Source: Marinobacter lutaoensis (lineage in GTDB: Bacteria > Pseudomonadota > Gammaproteobacteria > Pseudomonadales > Oleiphilaceae). From it: DNA of 64,000 nt. The translations under genes and the position numbers were made by a program. Location: the NCBI RefSeq assembly GCF_001981305.1, contig NZ_MSCW01000009.1, positions 1 through 64,000 of the forward strand, given 5' to 3'. Shown here in pieces: positions 26,076-35,514 of the stretch. Below the pieces are notes generated by a model, which ran no database searches, was not told the origin of the DNA, and saw only the letters and a list, made by a program, of their open reading frames with translations. Each line of letters starts with the position of its first letter. Within the stretch, counting starts at the first letter, position 1.

Positions 26076-26798
26076 ATGAACACACCACAACAAGACGCTC
26101 CCCCCCCTAAAGCGCACTGGTGGACCAGGTGTAAGAAACAGATGGCCAAAACTAAGCGCTTTGCAAAAGAGTTTTGTGCTCGATCTTCCGGCGTGGTTGG
26201 AAAACTGTACTACGCATCGATGCTCGTGGGAGGCCTGGCAATCGGCGCCACTGCACTTGAAGTTCCCGGGGCATCAACAACTATGGTGGTTGCTGTTGCG
26301 ACAACAAGGTTATTCAAAGCACTCTGGGACCACGTTAGAGATCTGAAAGATGCGGCCGAGGACCTTGAAAATCAGGAGAACGACGCCCGGATCGTAGCGC
26401 GCATGGATCAGACCACGTCTGAGCTTGAAGAACTGCGGAAACTCGTCGAAGAACAGCGGAACGTGATCGAAATGCAAGCCAAGGCGAGTCAGAAATTGGA
26501 AGCCAGCCTCAGCGAAAGCGATGCACGCATGCGTGAGCTTTCCGCAAGTCATGACAATCTGATCGCCGTGCTCAGACATTTTGTTGGCGACGACACTGAC
26601 AACGAAGTTCAGCAGCAAGCCAAGCGGGCGTTTCGGTTGAAGTATCAGTCGGAACTTGACGCTGCAGAGAAAACTGGGTTGATTGAGCGTGTATCGTTTG
26701 ATCCAGAGCGCGACAACTTTGTGCGATATACCGGTGACGGTAGTGACGATCCAGGTCTATCAGAACCGGAAAGTGAGAACGAGCGGGTTACTATGTAA
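26076..26798 (+). CDS. Membrane-anchored coiled-coil protein, paralogue 3 of 3
   Basis: The N-terminus WWTRCKKQMAKTKRFAKEF resembles the start of the two preceding paralogues, then two Ala/Gly/Val-rich hydrophobic helices (about 45-90). Residues about 95-165 form a long predicted coiled coil (DQTTSELEELRKLVEEQ), followed by an acidic tail. It is the most divergent of the three. A membrane-tethered scaffold is a reasonable inference; the family is not recognised. Confidence 0.65.
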   Translation: MNTPQQDAPPPKAHWWTRCKKQMAKTKRFAKEFCARSSGVVGKLYYASMLVGGLAIGATALEVPGASTTMVVAVATTRLFKALWDHVRDLKDAAEDLENQENDARIVARMDQTTSELEELRKLVEEQRNVIEMQAKASQKLEASLSESDARMRELSASHDNLIAVLRHFVGDDTDNEVQQQAKRAFRLKYQSELDAAEKTGLIERVSFDPERDNFVRYTGDGSDDPGLSEPESENERVTM

Positions 26799-26818
26799 CC
26801 CGTCAGAACTACCATCCC

Positions 26819-27112
26819 CTATTCTGTGCGTGGGGGTGCCGAAGTCTGGCCATTATATGTCGGTGCTACGCCTTCAGTTGCTTCTGCTTCCACCCACATC
26901 ATTCTCAGCGTTACGCGGAGTGAGCCTGCCAGATCTGAAAGATTGCCGGAGCGATTGATTAAGTCATTGAGGGCATGATTTGAGGCGGGCCTGGGGGCAT
27001 ATCCCGCCAACACACGAGCGCGATTCAGCAATTCATCAACCCGGGATGATTCGTCGAAGGGGTCTGGCAAACCTACGGGTTCTGCGGCCAGTGAATAGTG
27101 CTCAGAAGCCAT
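26819..27112 (-). CDS. Hypothetical protein, 97 aa
   Basis: Last gene of the five-gene minus-strand cluster. Its ATG overlaps the end of the preceding gene by 11 bases, which supports co-translation. Soluble, Ala/Leu-rich, no motif recognised. Confidence 0.55.
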   Translation of the reverse strand: MASEHYSLAAEPVGLPDPFDESSRVDELLNRARVLAGYAPRPASNHALNDLINRSGNLSDLAGSLRVTLRMMWVEAEATEGVAPTYNGQTSAPPRTE

Positions 27113-28364
27113 CTCGTTCCTTCTCCATAATGTTTGCTGCGACCTGCGCGAGCAGAAGAACCTTGGTTCGTTTGGTCTTCCACTTTTCGAACTTCATTGC
27201 CAAATGCTCGGCCTCCATCTGAACCAGCTGAGCCAACGCATAGGCATCGTCAACGGCAACTTGCGATAACCAGATGGCGTCCCGTTGACGGTAGTGAGCC
27301 AGGTTGTACCAGAAATTTTCGTTCGATGTGACCTCGGGTACCGGCTCGCCCATCGATTCGGCAAGAAACTGATCCACGTCGGTCGCCTGAGACCTTGCAC
27401 GACGAAACTTGATGTGATCGTCGAGTGCCTTCATGGCCATCCCAAATTCCATATCATCGAGCTGGGCCTGGGTAGCCTGTCTGAGCTCCTCCGGCGTTGT
27501 TGCCGCTCTAGCAAGCGCGTCTCCATGAGTCGGTGCATCCACCATGAGGTACTGAATCAGATAGTCAGCCCTTTGATCGTCGGAAAGACCATATTCATCC
27601 GGCTGAATTGATAGCGTGAGTTTTTCATCGCTGATGAGTATGGACGGGTTTAGGATTTCCGGAATAGTCGCGTCCGGGCTACCGTTTTGGGCAGCAAGTT
27701 TTCGAAGTTGGAGGAAGTCTTGGTTAGCAACCTGTGCTGCCCGGGACGCAGTACCCATCATCTGAGCCTGCATCCCATCGGCATCTGTTGGTACAGAGTC
27801 TGGCGGCGAAATAGCGTCACCGATCAATTCCCCGCTATCCGAGACGAATCGCCCTGTAGTAACGTATTGATAGCCCCAACCCAGCGAAGACCTGGGCTTC
27901 AGACTGCTTACCGTGCCATAGGCCAGTGATTGGCATCCGCCATGAGCATCCGCAGTAGCATTGGTTGCTTTTTCCGTGCTTACCGTTTGTTCAACCCCGA
28001 CGTTGGTAGATGCAGAGCCAACCATGCTGGCGACAAGATTCTTGGTTGTACGCTCAATCTGTCCAACGATCAGGCTTGACGATTTTCCCACACTGGTCTG
28101 AATCTGGGCTTGAAGCATGGGGAACCCCACCGGAATTGGGCTCGTGTAGATACCTTCGTTGATTGCCCGGCCAATGGCTTGCTCACTGATTGTCAATGCA
28201 GACTGAATCACACCGAAAGCACCGCCAGCAGCTCCAGCGCAAACGCCACAACCGGCGGCGAAACCTGCAGCAAAACCAGGGGTAGCTTGTCCAGATAGCG
28301 GCGCAAGGGCTATTGCGATGCCCACAGCGAGTGAACGGACTGGGAATCTTCGGCCTGACATCAC
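27102..28364 (-). CDS. Exported protein, paralogue A (T4SS-associated cluster), 420 aa
   Basis: A signal peptide is visible (basic start, AVGIAIALAPLSGQA, cleavage near residue 27), then a Gly/Ala/Cys-rich segment (GCGVCAGAAGG) and a mostly helical mature region. The last 80 residues (ALAQLVQMEAEHLAMKFEKW) align by eye with the end of the neighbouring exported protein (VKADHLVMDYELWKLERYE), so the two are paralogues. Start overlaps the upstream stop (ATGA). Known T4BSS gene not recognised; likely a periplasmic or surface component. Confidence 0.65.
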   Translation of the reverse strand: MMSGRRFPVRSLAVGIAIALAPLSGQATPGFAAGFAAGCGVCAGAAGGAFGVIQSALTISEQAIGRAINEGIYTSPIPVGFPMLQAQIQTSVGKSSSLIVGQIERTTKNLVASMVGSASTNVGVEQTVSTEKATNATADAHGGCQSLAYGTVSSLKPRSSLGWGYQYVTTGRFVSDSGELIGDAISPPDSVPTDADGMQAQMMGTASRAAQVANQDFLQLRKLAAQNGSPDATIPEILNPSILISDEKLTLSIQPDEYGLSDDQRADYLIQYLMVDAPTHGDALARAATTPEELRQATQAQLDDMEFGMAMKALDDHIKFRRARSQATDVDQFLAESMGEPVPEVTSNENFWYNLAHYRQRDAIWLSQVAVDDAYALAQLVQMEAEHLAMKFEKWKTKRTKVLLLAQVAANIMEKERDGF

Positions 28365-29464
28365 TTACGCTCCTGTCGTACCTGTGAAGCAAGTATCTGC
28401 GACATCAACAGCGTCTCGTAGCGTTCTAGCTTCCAAAGTTCGTAATCCATCACCAGATGATCGGCCTTTACCATCGCCAGGTCTTTTTGCAGACCTTCCG
28501 GCTCTTTGGTGGCCGCACTCGCGACCGTGGCAGGATCGTTCATGCGATGGGTGGCCATGTGCCTGATCAAATCCGAATACGCCACTTTGCGGTTTTCAGC
28601 CACAAAGGTGTCGTATTCTTCAGGCGACATACGCTCAAGTATTGATGCGAACCAGGAATCTTCAGGAAGATCCAGGACCGGCGCTTCGTAAGCAAGCAGG
28701 TTTTGAGAGATGCCCTGGGCAATGGACAGTCGCATGTTGAACAAATCGGCGTCCACGTTCTTCTTGATTTCAGAGGGCGTGGAAGGGCTCTTGATCTTAC
28801 GGGCCGGCTGAGGATTCAAAGTGAGGTTCAACGCCCGGGATGCGGTTTGAAATTCCTCTGGCGACATGGCACCGATGTCATCTGGCCCGGCCAGAACATT
28901 CATTGGCGCCGTTTTGATTTCTGGGTTGTCCCGGATGAGCTTGCCTACGAGAGCACCAAAGGCTACCTCTGCGTTAGTGGTCTCCGGGTATTGGCTGGGC
29001 GTTTCGTTGTAGGTAATGACTGCTCGTGTAAGCTCTTCCTGCTGCGCGCCGAGCAACATATCAGCAGCCTGGGTGTCGCCTGTGCGTTGCACGTACTCAC
29101 ATTCGTTGGTTGCATGGCGTGAGGGAGACGTAGCATTCAGATCTTGACGGATAGACTCTTCAATTGCCGGTTGCATCAGAATCTGGCTAGTTAGCGCTTT
29201 CTCCATCGCGGTAATGGCCGACACCACTTCCTTCGCCATCTTTGCTTCGGAGGCCATGACCTGGGCCGACGTTTTATCAAAGCCAAGCTGAAGGGCTGAG
29301 ACGATGGCTGCCGAACCACCTGCCACCAACATAGTCACATTGGATGCCCCACTAGAAATCGTCCCGATACAAGTGCAGGCGTTCGCCGATGTCGGGAGGA
29401 CAGAAAACGCACTCACAGCAGCCGCCAGCACACAGATTTTTACACCAAACCGTTGTTTCGCCAT
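28361..29464 (-). CDS. Exported protein, paralogue B (T4SS-associated cluster), 367 aa
   Basis: Clear signal peptide (KQRFGVKICVLAAAVSAFSV, cleavage after TSANA) followed by CTC. The mature part is helical and its end matches paralogue A over about 70 residues. The two Cys just after cleavage recall the Cys-rich start of paralogue A and could form a disulfide. Probably transported to the periplasm with the other products of this operon. Function not recognised. Confidence 0.65.
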   Translation of the reverse strand: MAKQRFGVKICVLAAAVSAFSVLPTSANACTCIGTISSGASNVTMLVAGGSAAIVSALQLGFDKTSAQVMASEAKMAKEVVSAITAMEKALTSQILMQPAIEESIRQDLNATSPSRHATNECEYVQRTGDTQAADMLLGAQQEELTRAVITYNETPSQYPETTNAEVAFGALVGKLIRDNPEIKTAPMNVLAGPDDIGAMSPEEFQTASRALNLTLNPQPARKIKSPSTPSEIKKNVDADLFNMRLSIAQGISQNLLAYEAPVLDLPEDSWFASILERMSPEEYDTFVAENRKVAYSDLIRHMATHRMNDPATVASAATKEPEGLQKDLAMVKADHLVMDYELWKLERYETLLMSQILASQVRQERK

Positions 29465-29479
29465 AGCAGCATCTCCAGA

Positions 29480-30142
29480 TCAGCGGCGCAGGCCGGGGTT
29501 GTAATTTGGAGTCGGAATCGACTGGCCACGGGATTGGGTCGTGTATTGCGATCCGGGCAGGCGATCAACGTACATATCGCCATCGACCTGTATCTTATCG
29601 CCACTGTACGTGGGCAGATTTTCAGTCAGGTCCCCCATCACTTTGTCGAAGTTGATACCCAGTTCTCGGCCACTGTCATCTACTGTGATCAGCGAATTGC
29701 TGCGCCCAAGGCTAACCGACAACTCCCCGAGGTCCATCGGCGCCGAAATGGACACTCCGATTTTAGAGATACTGTCGTTGATGTAATTGTCCACAGCCTG
29801 GCACGCGGCTTTTTCCAAACTGCTCAACAATCCTTTAGCCAGCGCGGTCACCGCACCAAACCCAAGATTCGCACCATAATCGCTGATACAGCCGGCTTCT
29901 TCTGCATCGAAGTCCGGCAGGTTTTCAACCACCTTCTGAGCCTTACCGCTGGCGATGGCGGAATTCGTCTCACGATTAGCCTCACGCAGCTTGCTGAGAA
30001 TTTCACACCCGGCCCCAGAAGGCAGGGGTCCAGCTGCGGCGCTGGAAGGGGCGACGGAAAGCGCCGATGCTGCCATGCTCACAACCAGAATCATGGAGAC
30101 CCCTGCTGCGGAGTGGCCCGCTTTATGGAACAACCGAATCAT
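29480..30142 (-). CDS. Exported protein, 220 aa
   Basis: Signal peptide of about 36 residues (GVSMILVVSMAASALSVAPS) with likely cleavage after SSAAA. The mature chain has three Cys (GAGCEIL, AGCISDY, AACQAVD) and a Tyr/Asn/Pro-rich end. Gap to the upstream gene is 18 bases and to the downstream gene 15, so it is within the same operon. No family recognised; pilus or periplasmic component is a guess from position. Confidence 0.62.
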   Translation of the reverse strand: MIRLFHKAGHSAAGVSMILVVSMAASALSVAPSSAAAGPLPSGAGCEILSKLREANRETNSAIASGKAQKVVENLPDFDAEEAGCISDYGANLGFGAVTALAKGLLSSLEKAACQAVDNYINDSISKIGVSISAPMDLGELSVSLGRSNSLITVDDSGRELGINFDKVMGDLTENLPTYSGDKIQVDGDMYVDRLPGSQYTTQSRGQSIPTPNYNPGLRR

Positions 30143-30160
30143 AGTGAAAGCCTCCTGTTA

Positions 30161-30682
30161 TCAAGTGCGACGCGCCTTCGCGGACGCACTTGCGCGTTCG
30201 ATGGCGTCAAGGACGCCTTCGACACGCTCATGCGAAAAAATACGAGCGATTAGCCCGGCCCGTTCGAAGGCCAGAAAACGCTCAAGCGCCAACTGCGCCG
30301 ACACCTTCACCTCGCCCCCTGGCGAGGTGGCTACAAGATTGGAAACAAGGTCGAGAAACGACGAGATAAACTGCGGTCGAAGCTCGGCGTTAACGTGCAG
30401 CAGCATCATGGCGGTTGAGCCATGTAAATATGCCATCAGCTTTAGCGTATCCTCGGGATTCTCCCGCATGTACTCCGTCACACAGGGGTGCTGCCTGACC
30501 AACGAAATCAATTCATCCAGAACATCCATGAAGTCCGGATGCCCTTCGATGACCCATGATTCCTTCTCATCAATGAGCTTCACGACCTTTTCGGCGACCC
30601 CATCAATTCGTCGCCAATATGTGTGTTGACCAACGGTGTGTGTTGGCGTGCTTTGGAGTTCAGGGTTCGTCAAACAGTCCAC
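30161..30682 (-). CDS. Hypothetical helical protein, 173 aa (first gene of the exported-protein operon)
   Basis: No signal peptide or membrane helix; nearly all helical, so probably cytoplasmic. As the promoter-proximal gene of an operon of exported proteins it could be a chaperone or regulator, which is inference. The 125 bp to the divergent gene at 30808 must hold both promoters. Confidence 0.62.
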   Translation of the reverse strand: MDCLTNPELQSTPTHTVGQHTYWRRIDGVAEKVVKLIDEKESWVIEGHPDFMDVLDELISLVRQHPCVTEYMRENPEDTLKLMAYLHGSTAMMLLHVNAELRPQFISSFLDLVSNLVATSPGGEVKVSAQLALERFLAFERAGLIARIFSHERVEGVLDAIERASASAKARRT

Positions 30683-30807
30683 AAAAAGCGACTACCTATG
30701 TTGCGTATTGGAAATTGTGGTTGCAGGAATCGTTCACAGACTCCGATCTGGTAACCAATTGCTGCATAATATACCCCATGTGATTTTATAAATGTGAGAC
30801 TGTAGCC

Positions 30808-31350
30808 ATGGAGCAATCTTCAAAACAGGTTAAGTGGAGCGAGAAGGAAGCACGCTGGGATGAAGGTGCGACCGCGCAAGAGAAGCCGGGAAAGGGTAGC
30901 AGTCTGCTGGGTTCCGGCCTGCGCAATGTAGTGCGCGCTGCCGTCAAGCTCGGAGCGTGGGATGTGCTGGTCCGGGATGCAAAACGGATCAAGCCGCGCT
31001 ACCCCAAATTGTGGCGTGATCTGTGGGGGCTGCGACGAACACTTCGATCCGCCGAGCCCACTGGCCCGATTACCGCCGGCAAGAGCGTCGCGGTGGCACT
31101 ATCTGTCACCATTATCACCGTGTTGATGACTGGGTACTTCGCACTCCTGCTGGTTGGTTATATTCATGGCCGAAATGTTGACCTCGCAGCACTTATCGCC
31201 ACTGGAGCCATCTGTATCGGAGGTGCGTTTCAGGCCGCTTGTTATTGGAAGGTGTCTCACATCCTCAAACGAAAAAGCAGATCGTCAGCCCCCCAGAGCC
31301 TGACCATTCAGCGCGGCGATGAAAAGCCAGCGAAAAATTCACGCGGGTAA
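30808..31350 (+). CDS. Membrane protein upstream of DotA/TraY (TraX position)
   Basis: A basic cytoplasmic N-terminal half of about 95 residues is followed by two membrane helices (about 97-120, VALSVTIITVLMTGYFALLL, and 128-148) and a basic tail. It ends 5 bases before the DotA gene. In IncI plasmids traX precedes traY; sequence similarity to TraX cannot be judged here, so the comparison is positional only. Confidence 0.65.
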   Translation: MEQSSKQVKWSEKEARWDEGATAQEKPGKGSSLLGSGLRNVVRAAVKLGAWDVLVRDAKRIKPRYPKLWRDLWGLRRTLRSAEPTGPITAGKSVAVALSVTIITVLMTGYFALLLVGYIHGRNVDLAALIATGAICIGGAFQAACYWKVSHILKRKSRSSAPQSLTIQRGDEKPAKNSRG

Positions 31351-31355
31351 GCAAG

Positions 31356-33983
31356 ATGATGGATAAACACCACAAGGCATCGTTCAAATACACGAAATGG
31401 GCGTTAGCCCTTTTCGTCATTCTGGCCGCATCGACTGGTCATGCCCTTGCAGACGTTCCGATGGATGAACGGGCGTCAGTGACCGGCGGTTACGGAGCAT
31501 GGATGTTGTCATCCCTGTTTGAAAGCGGGTCACTGAATGATATGCCAGCCGACAAAGGCATTGTCGGGGCTGTCATCACACCGTTTTCCCTGGTTTGCGC
31601 GATGGTCGTTGTTTTGGTGATGATGATCAAAGGCGTGCAGCACGTCCTGATCGCAGCTCAGGCAAGGGATATTGAACAAAGCCCAATCAGTATGACGTGG
31701 GCACCCATTCACATGGTTTTTGCGGTCGCACTTGCAGTTCCCCTACCCTGGTCCGGCTACTCTATGGGGCAGTACGTCGGTATTTGGGTGGCCGAACAGT
31801 CGAATCTTCTTGGAAACCTGACGGCTGAGCGGTCGGTCGATTCCAGTGAGTATGGCCTTATCACCGAAATTCCGCTGCCCGGTGTTCGGACAACGGTTCA
31901 AGGGATTGTGGATGCACATGTGTGCAAGGCAATGTTCAATGCCCTTGGGCAGTATATGGAAAGCCAGGGTGGATCAGGTGTACAGGTTGAACCGGTTGTC
32001 GTTTCAGATTCTGACACGTTAACCCGGCTTGTGGGGCCGGCATCAAAAGGATTCTCTGGGAATGGAGAGCCCAAGCGAAACGGGGTGACGTTCTCTATCA
32101 CCCGGACTGGTACTGCGGGCAACTTTGTAAACAGTGAACGTGATGCTCTGGACTTTTGCGGCAGCGTCGTCGTCGAGTACGACGCATACTTTGGTGATAC
32201 ACAAGTCTGGCAGCGCCCTCCACAACCAGCGCCTGATGGATCGGGCGGTCAGTGCGCTGGCGGCATCCTATGTGGTGAAGAGGATGTTACCCGAAACGAG
32301 GACAAGCGTGTTGTAGCTCAGGCGTTCCAGGGAGCACACGAACAATTGGAAAGTCTGTTCGTTGACCGTGCTGTGAACGGATCAGGTCGAATTGGCGCAG
32401 CCGTCGATTACCTGACTTGGGATGTGGATCTGTATTTCGAAGCACTCACCGATCCAGATAAGATGGAGGCATATCACCAATCTCAATATCTGGAAGAACA
32501 GCAAATCGAACGTGCTGCGTTGGCCATAAAACAGGAAATTGATCGCCTTCAATCGGATGTTGTACGAGCTTACATGACGGCGATTGACCAACTTCGGTCA
32601 CGCAATCAGAGCACTGGTGACAGCTTTCAGGATGCTGTAATGAGAACTGGTTGGACGGTGCTCGGTCTTTATTGGTTCCAGCAAAATGTGTACAACTCCG
32701 CTGTGCTCGATTCGGTCAACTTTAATGCGACCGCAAGAATTGGGGTTGGTGAGATTATCCGCAGCCTTGAAGCAGCGACGGGTGATGCTGAGTTTGCAAA
32801 CCGCATGGCGAACCGCCTCACCGAATATCGCCGGGCCGTAAACCGCAAAATCATGAACACCCGTCTGGACCCAAACCCTCTGCAATATGCGGCGTCTGGC
32901 TATAGCGCAACGAGCAACACCATTGCGCTAGACGAGAAAATTCGTGCCAGTCAAATGCGTGAAGAATTGCCCACGTACCTGGAATCGCTTCTTGATAGCG
33001 GCGCTCAAAATCAGGGCGCGGTTCTGGGAGATGGTGATAGCTTTGGCCCTGACGTAGTTACATCAACGCTTTTCCGGGATTGGATCTTTCCGAGTGTCGT
33101 CGGCACGATGATTGATAAAAACCTGATGACATCTCTGGTCAATACCGGACACAACCTGATCGCTATTGCAGGTACGTTTTACTCCATCGAACTGATGGCA
33201 CGATCAACCAGCAAATGGGCCGAAAATAAAGCCAGCCAAGGCTTTTTTAATAAAGTAACGTCGTTTTTCCTTAATCCGATAGATAGCGCTGCCGGAGAAG
33301 CAATTTCACCGTTTGCTACATCCTGGATCGGCTTCTTTCTTGTTGAGCTCCTGAATGACATCAAACCGGTGTTTCTGTATCTATTCCTGCTGGGATTGTT
33401 CCTAGCCTTTTATTTGCCGGCAGTCATTATGATTCAGTGGTTGATTGGCCTGATCCAGTGGTTGATCTATGTGATTGAGGCTGTCGTGGTGATCCCTTTG
33501 TGGTCAGTTCTGTTTGCAAGTGATATGGGACAAAAAGCATTTGCTCCTCAAACCGCACAACAAGGTTTGATTCACCTGCTGTCCATCCTTTTTTATCCAA
33601 CATTGATGATTATCGGTTTTACTATCGGGATTAAGGTGTTGGATCTTGCCGGGATATTTCTCATTGACTATATACTCATTGGCTTCTTTGGCATCACGTC
33701 TGGTTACACTTTTGGGCCAGTTTCGACCGTAGCGGGATTGACGATTCTTGCGATTATTGTGTACCAAGTTATCATGCGCATTTTCAGCGGAATGTTGGAG
33801 CTGAATGATCGGGCGATCAACTGGATTGGTCAGCGTCAGACCTTCGGTGAGAACAGCGTTGAGCAAGCCGTTCGCTCTGGTGTCGTTGGTATTATTCAGC
33901 GCACCGAAGGCATTGCCCAAAAGAACGGTCAGAGACGGGATCGGCCTGGAACCAATAAAGCTCCGGGCGTTGATAGAGCCTAG
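31356..33983 (+). CDS. dotA: DotA/TraY-family inner-membrane protein
   Basis: 875 residues: signal-like helix at 15-32, membrane helices around 70-95 and 118-130, the family-typical segment GYSMGQYVGIWVAEQSNLLG near 130-150, a large periplasmic region with Cys pairs, then a cluster of at least five helices from about 640 to 815. DotA/TraY is an essential polytopic protein of type IVB channels and in IncI plasmids the target of entry exclusion. An ATG one codon later is equally possible. A strong terminator follows. Confidence 0.85.
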   Translation: MMDKHHKASFKYTKWALALFVILAASTGHALADVPMDERASVTGGYGAWMLSSLFESGSLNDMPADKGIVGAVITPFSLVCAMVVVLVMMIKGVQHVLIAAQARDIEQSPISMTWAPIHMVFAVALAVPLPWSGYSMGQYVGIWVAEQSNLLGNLTAERSVDSSEYGLITEIPLPGVRTTVQGIVDAHVCKAMFNALGQYMESQGGSGVQVEPVVVSDSDTLTRLVGPASKGFSGNGEPKRNGVTFSITRTGTAGNFVNSERDALDFCGSVVVEYDAYFGDTQVWQRPPQPAPDGSGGQCAGGILCGEEDVTRNEDKRVVAQAFQGAHEQLESLFVDRAVNGSGRIGAAVDYLTWDVDLYFEALTDPDKMEAYHQSQYLEEQQIERAALAIKQEIDRLQSDVVRAYMTAIDQLRSRNQSTGDSFQDAVMRTGWTVLGLYWFQQNVYNSAVLDSVNFNATARIGVGEIIRSLEAATGDAEFANRMANRLTEYRRAVNRKIMNTRLDPNPLQYAASGYSATSNTIALDEKIRASQMREELPTYLESLLDSGAQNQGAVLGDGDSFGPDVVTSTLFRDWIFPSVVGTMIDKNLMTSLVNTGHNLIAIAGTFYSIELMARSTSKWAENKASQGFFNKVTSFFLNPIDSAAGEAISPFATSWIGFFLVELLNDIKPVFLYLFLLGLFLAFYLPAVIMIQWLIGLIQWLIYVIEAVVVIPLWSVLFASDMGQKAFAPQTAQQGLIHLLSILFYPTLMIIGFTIGIKVLDLAGIFLIDYILIGFFGITSGYTFGPVSTVAGLTILAIIVYQVIMRIFSGMLELNDRAINWIGQRQTFGENSVEQAVRSGVVGIIQRTEGIAQKNGQRRDRPGTNKAPGVDRA

Positions 33984-34011
33984 GATTCTTTAAAAAAGTG
34001 AGCCTGAATTC

Positions 34012-34050
34012 ATGGCGCCCGTAGGTTTCCTTACTGGCGCCATTTTTTTT
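34012..34050 (+). terminator. Intrinsic terminator after the DotA gene
   Basis: Perfect 8-bp stem (ATGGCGCC at 34012-34019 with GGCGCCAT at 34036-34043), 16-base loop, followed by eight T residues. It isolates the DotA transcript from the next gene. Confidence 0.85.
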
Positions 34051-34111
34051 CACTTGTATTCTTGGTATTAAGAAGAGTTACAACGCATAGTAATTGAATC
34101 AGGAGTCTGCT

Positions 34112-34981
34112 ATGCCTGCAAAAAAACAAGCCTACGCATCAAATGACAGCCTCGCGGCCGGGCTCACTGCATCATCCAGCATGACCGATATTGGGCGCAC
34201 ATTGGGGCGCACCGCCCCCGACAGCTCTGTGCGTTTAGCAGCCATGCTCGAACGGGGTAATGGTTGGGATCAAGTACGCAACACCCATAACATGCTGATG
34301 GGATTCTTGTTCGTATGCGCTCTGATTGCAGGCGTCATCTATACGTTTAAGGATTCGTCGGTTGCAGGCATCTTTGGCCTGATTTTGGTGATTGCTGGCC
34401 CATTCTTTTTATTCGCCGTGGGCTTTGCGACCGCCATGCAGATGACCAGCTATGTTCCGATTCGATTTCGGGCACGCTGCATTCCGGTGGATGAACCGAA
34501 CATCCATGCCGGCCAGATGCTGACCGGGCACCCAATGACCGAGCTTCTCTTTGTCATACCAGTCAAAGTGATCGCTCTACTGATCATGCTGCCCTTTTGG
34601 ATGCTCGGATCATGTCTTGAGGTTCTTCGTGTTATTGGCCTCAACCTGATCGGGAAAAAAGCATCGTACCGTGGCGATCAAGGCAAATACTACGACAAGG
34701 TTCGTCGCCAGTATGCCAAGGTATACCACGAGAAAGGCGTTGCTGCTGCGATGGAGTATCTGCGCCTGGCCTACAGCGGCCTGCTCACTCCAATCGGTGT
34801 GGAAATTCCACGAGATCAGTGGTTCGGTGAAGGATACAAACGCTGGCTGTCCCCGATGATCGAGCGTCATGGCCCGGTTGATATGTACTGTACCGGAGAG
34901 CCTGGGCAATCATCTGAACAGCTTCGGGAAATGAGCCGGTCAACATCCGACAAGCCGGACAAAAAATACGATGCGATTTGA
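34112..34981 (+). CDS. Membrane protein downstream of DotA, candidate exclusion protein
   Basis: 289 residues; AGGAG with 6-base spacing fixes the ATG at 34112. The N-terminal 60 residues are soluble, then hydrophobic helices at about 64-82, 90-110 and 155-175, then a soluble C-terminal domain of about 110 residues. In IncI plasmids traY is followed by excA/excB, whose products block redundant transfer by recognising TraY; a membrane protein in the same place is suggestive, but I see no diagnostic sequence. It has its own transcript between two terminators. Confidence 0.65.
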   Translation: MPAKKQAYASNDSLAAGLTASSSMTDIGRTLGRTAPDSSVRLAAMLERGNGWDQVRNTHNMLMGFLFVCALIAGVIYTFKDSSVAGIFGLILVIAGPFFLFAVGFATAMQMTSYVPIRFRARCIPVDEPNIHAGQMLTGHPMTELLFVIPVKVIALLIMLPFWMLGSCLEVLRVIGLNLIGKKASYRGDQGKYYDKVRRQYAKVYHEKGVAAAMEYLRLAYSGLLTPIGVEIPRDQWFGEGYKRWLSPMIERHGPVDMYCTGEPGQSSEQLREMSRSTSDKPDKKYDAI

Positions 34982-34994
34982 GGATCGCAGCAAG

Positions 34995-35026
34995 CAAAAA
35001 GCCGACACCCATGGTGCCGGCTTTTT
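34995..35026. terminator. Bidirectional terminator
   Basis: An imperfect 12-bp stem flanked by AAAAA on one side and TTTTTT on the other (34995 to 35026) serves convergent genes: the membrane protein ending at 34981 and the minus-strand partition operon ending at 35031. Confidence 0.85.
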
Positions 35027-35030
35027 TGTA

Positions 35031-35501
35031 TCAGCCCATAAACTGAGAAGCTATGCTTCGATACCTTTCTCGCTCAGGATCGCCTGGCAGAGCATCATTT
35101 GGACCGGTCGATTCCAGATCAGTAGTTGCCGTTGCTGAATCGTCCACAACAACCTGAGCTTTTACTTGAGGGTCCGAAGATGATTCCAGCAACCAGTTGT
35201 CGGAATCTGATTCAGAATCATCCAGTTTTGGCGCACTTGCGTTTCCGTGACCGCGCTGGAAAACACCTCCCGGGTGTCCGAGCCCCAGTTCCGACAGCGA
35301 ACCAGGATAACCACCATTCGGTGATAGCAGCATTGCCTGGCACATGATCCGCATTGCTCTGTGCACGATCATGGTTCGCTCAGTTCGCCCTTTTGCCAGA
35401 ATGCTCTTGAGAACTCGCAACTCATCTTGCGAGTACCCAACGCACCCCGACGGACCGCCGATCATGACTCGAACAGGCTTCAGTTCATCGGACACAATCA
35501 C
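35031..35501 (-). CDS. Possible ParR-like partition adaptor, 156 aa
   Basis: Directly downstream (13 bp) of the ParM-like gene. The first 65 residues read as a beta strand (VRVMIGG) followed by two helices (SQDELRVLKSILAKG, RTERTMIVHRAMRIM), compatible with a ribbon-helix-helix DNA-binding domain; the rest is an acidic disordered tail that could contact the filament. That matches the role and layout of ParR/StbB, but the sequence itself is not diagnostic. It ends at the bidirectional terminator. Confidence 0.5.
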   Translation of the reverse strand: MIVSDELKPVRVMIGGPSGCVGYSQDELRVLKSILAKGRTERTMIVHRAMRIMCQAMLLSPNGGYPGSLSELGLGHPGGVFQRGHGNASAPKLDDSESDSDNWLLESSSDPQVKAQVVVDDSATATTDLESTGPNDALPGDPERERYRSIASQFMG

Positions 35502-35514
35502 CTCCGCAAACGCA

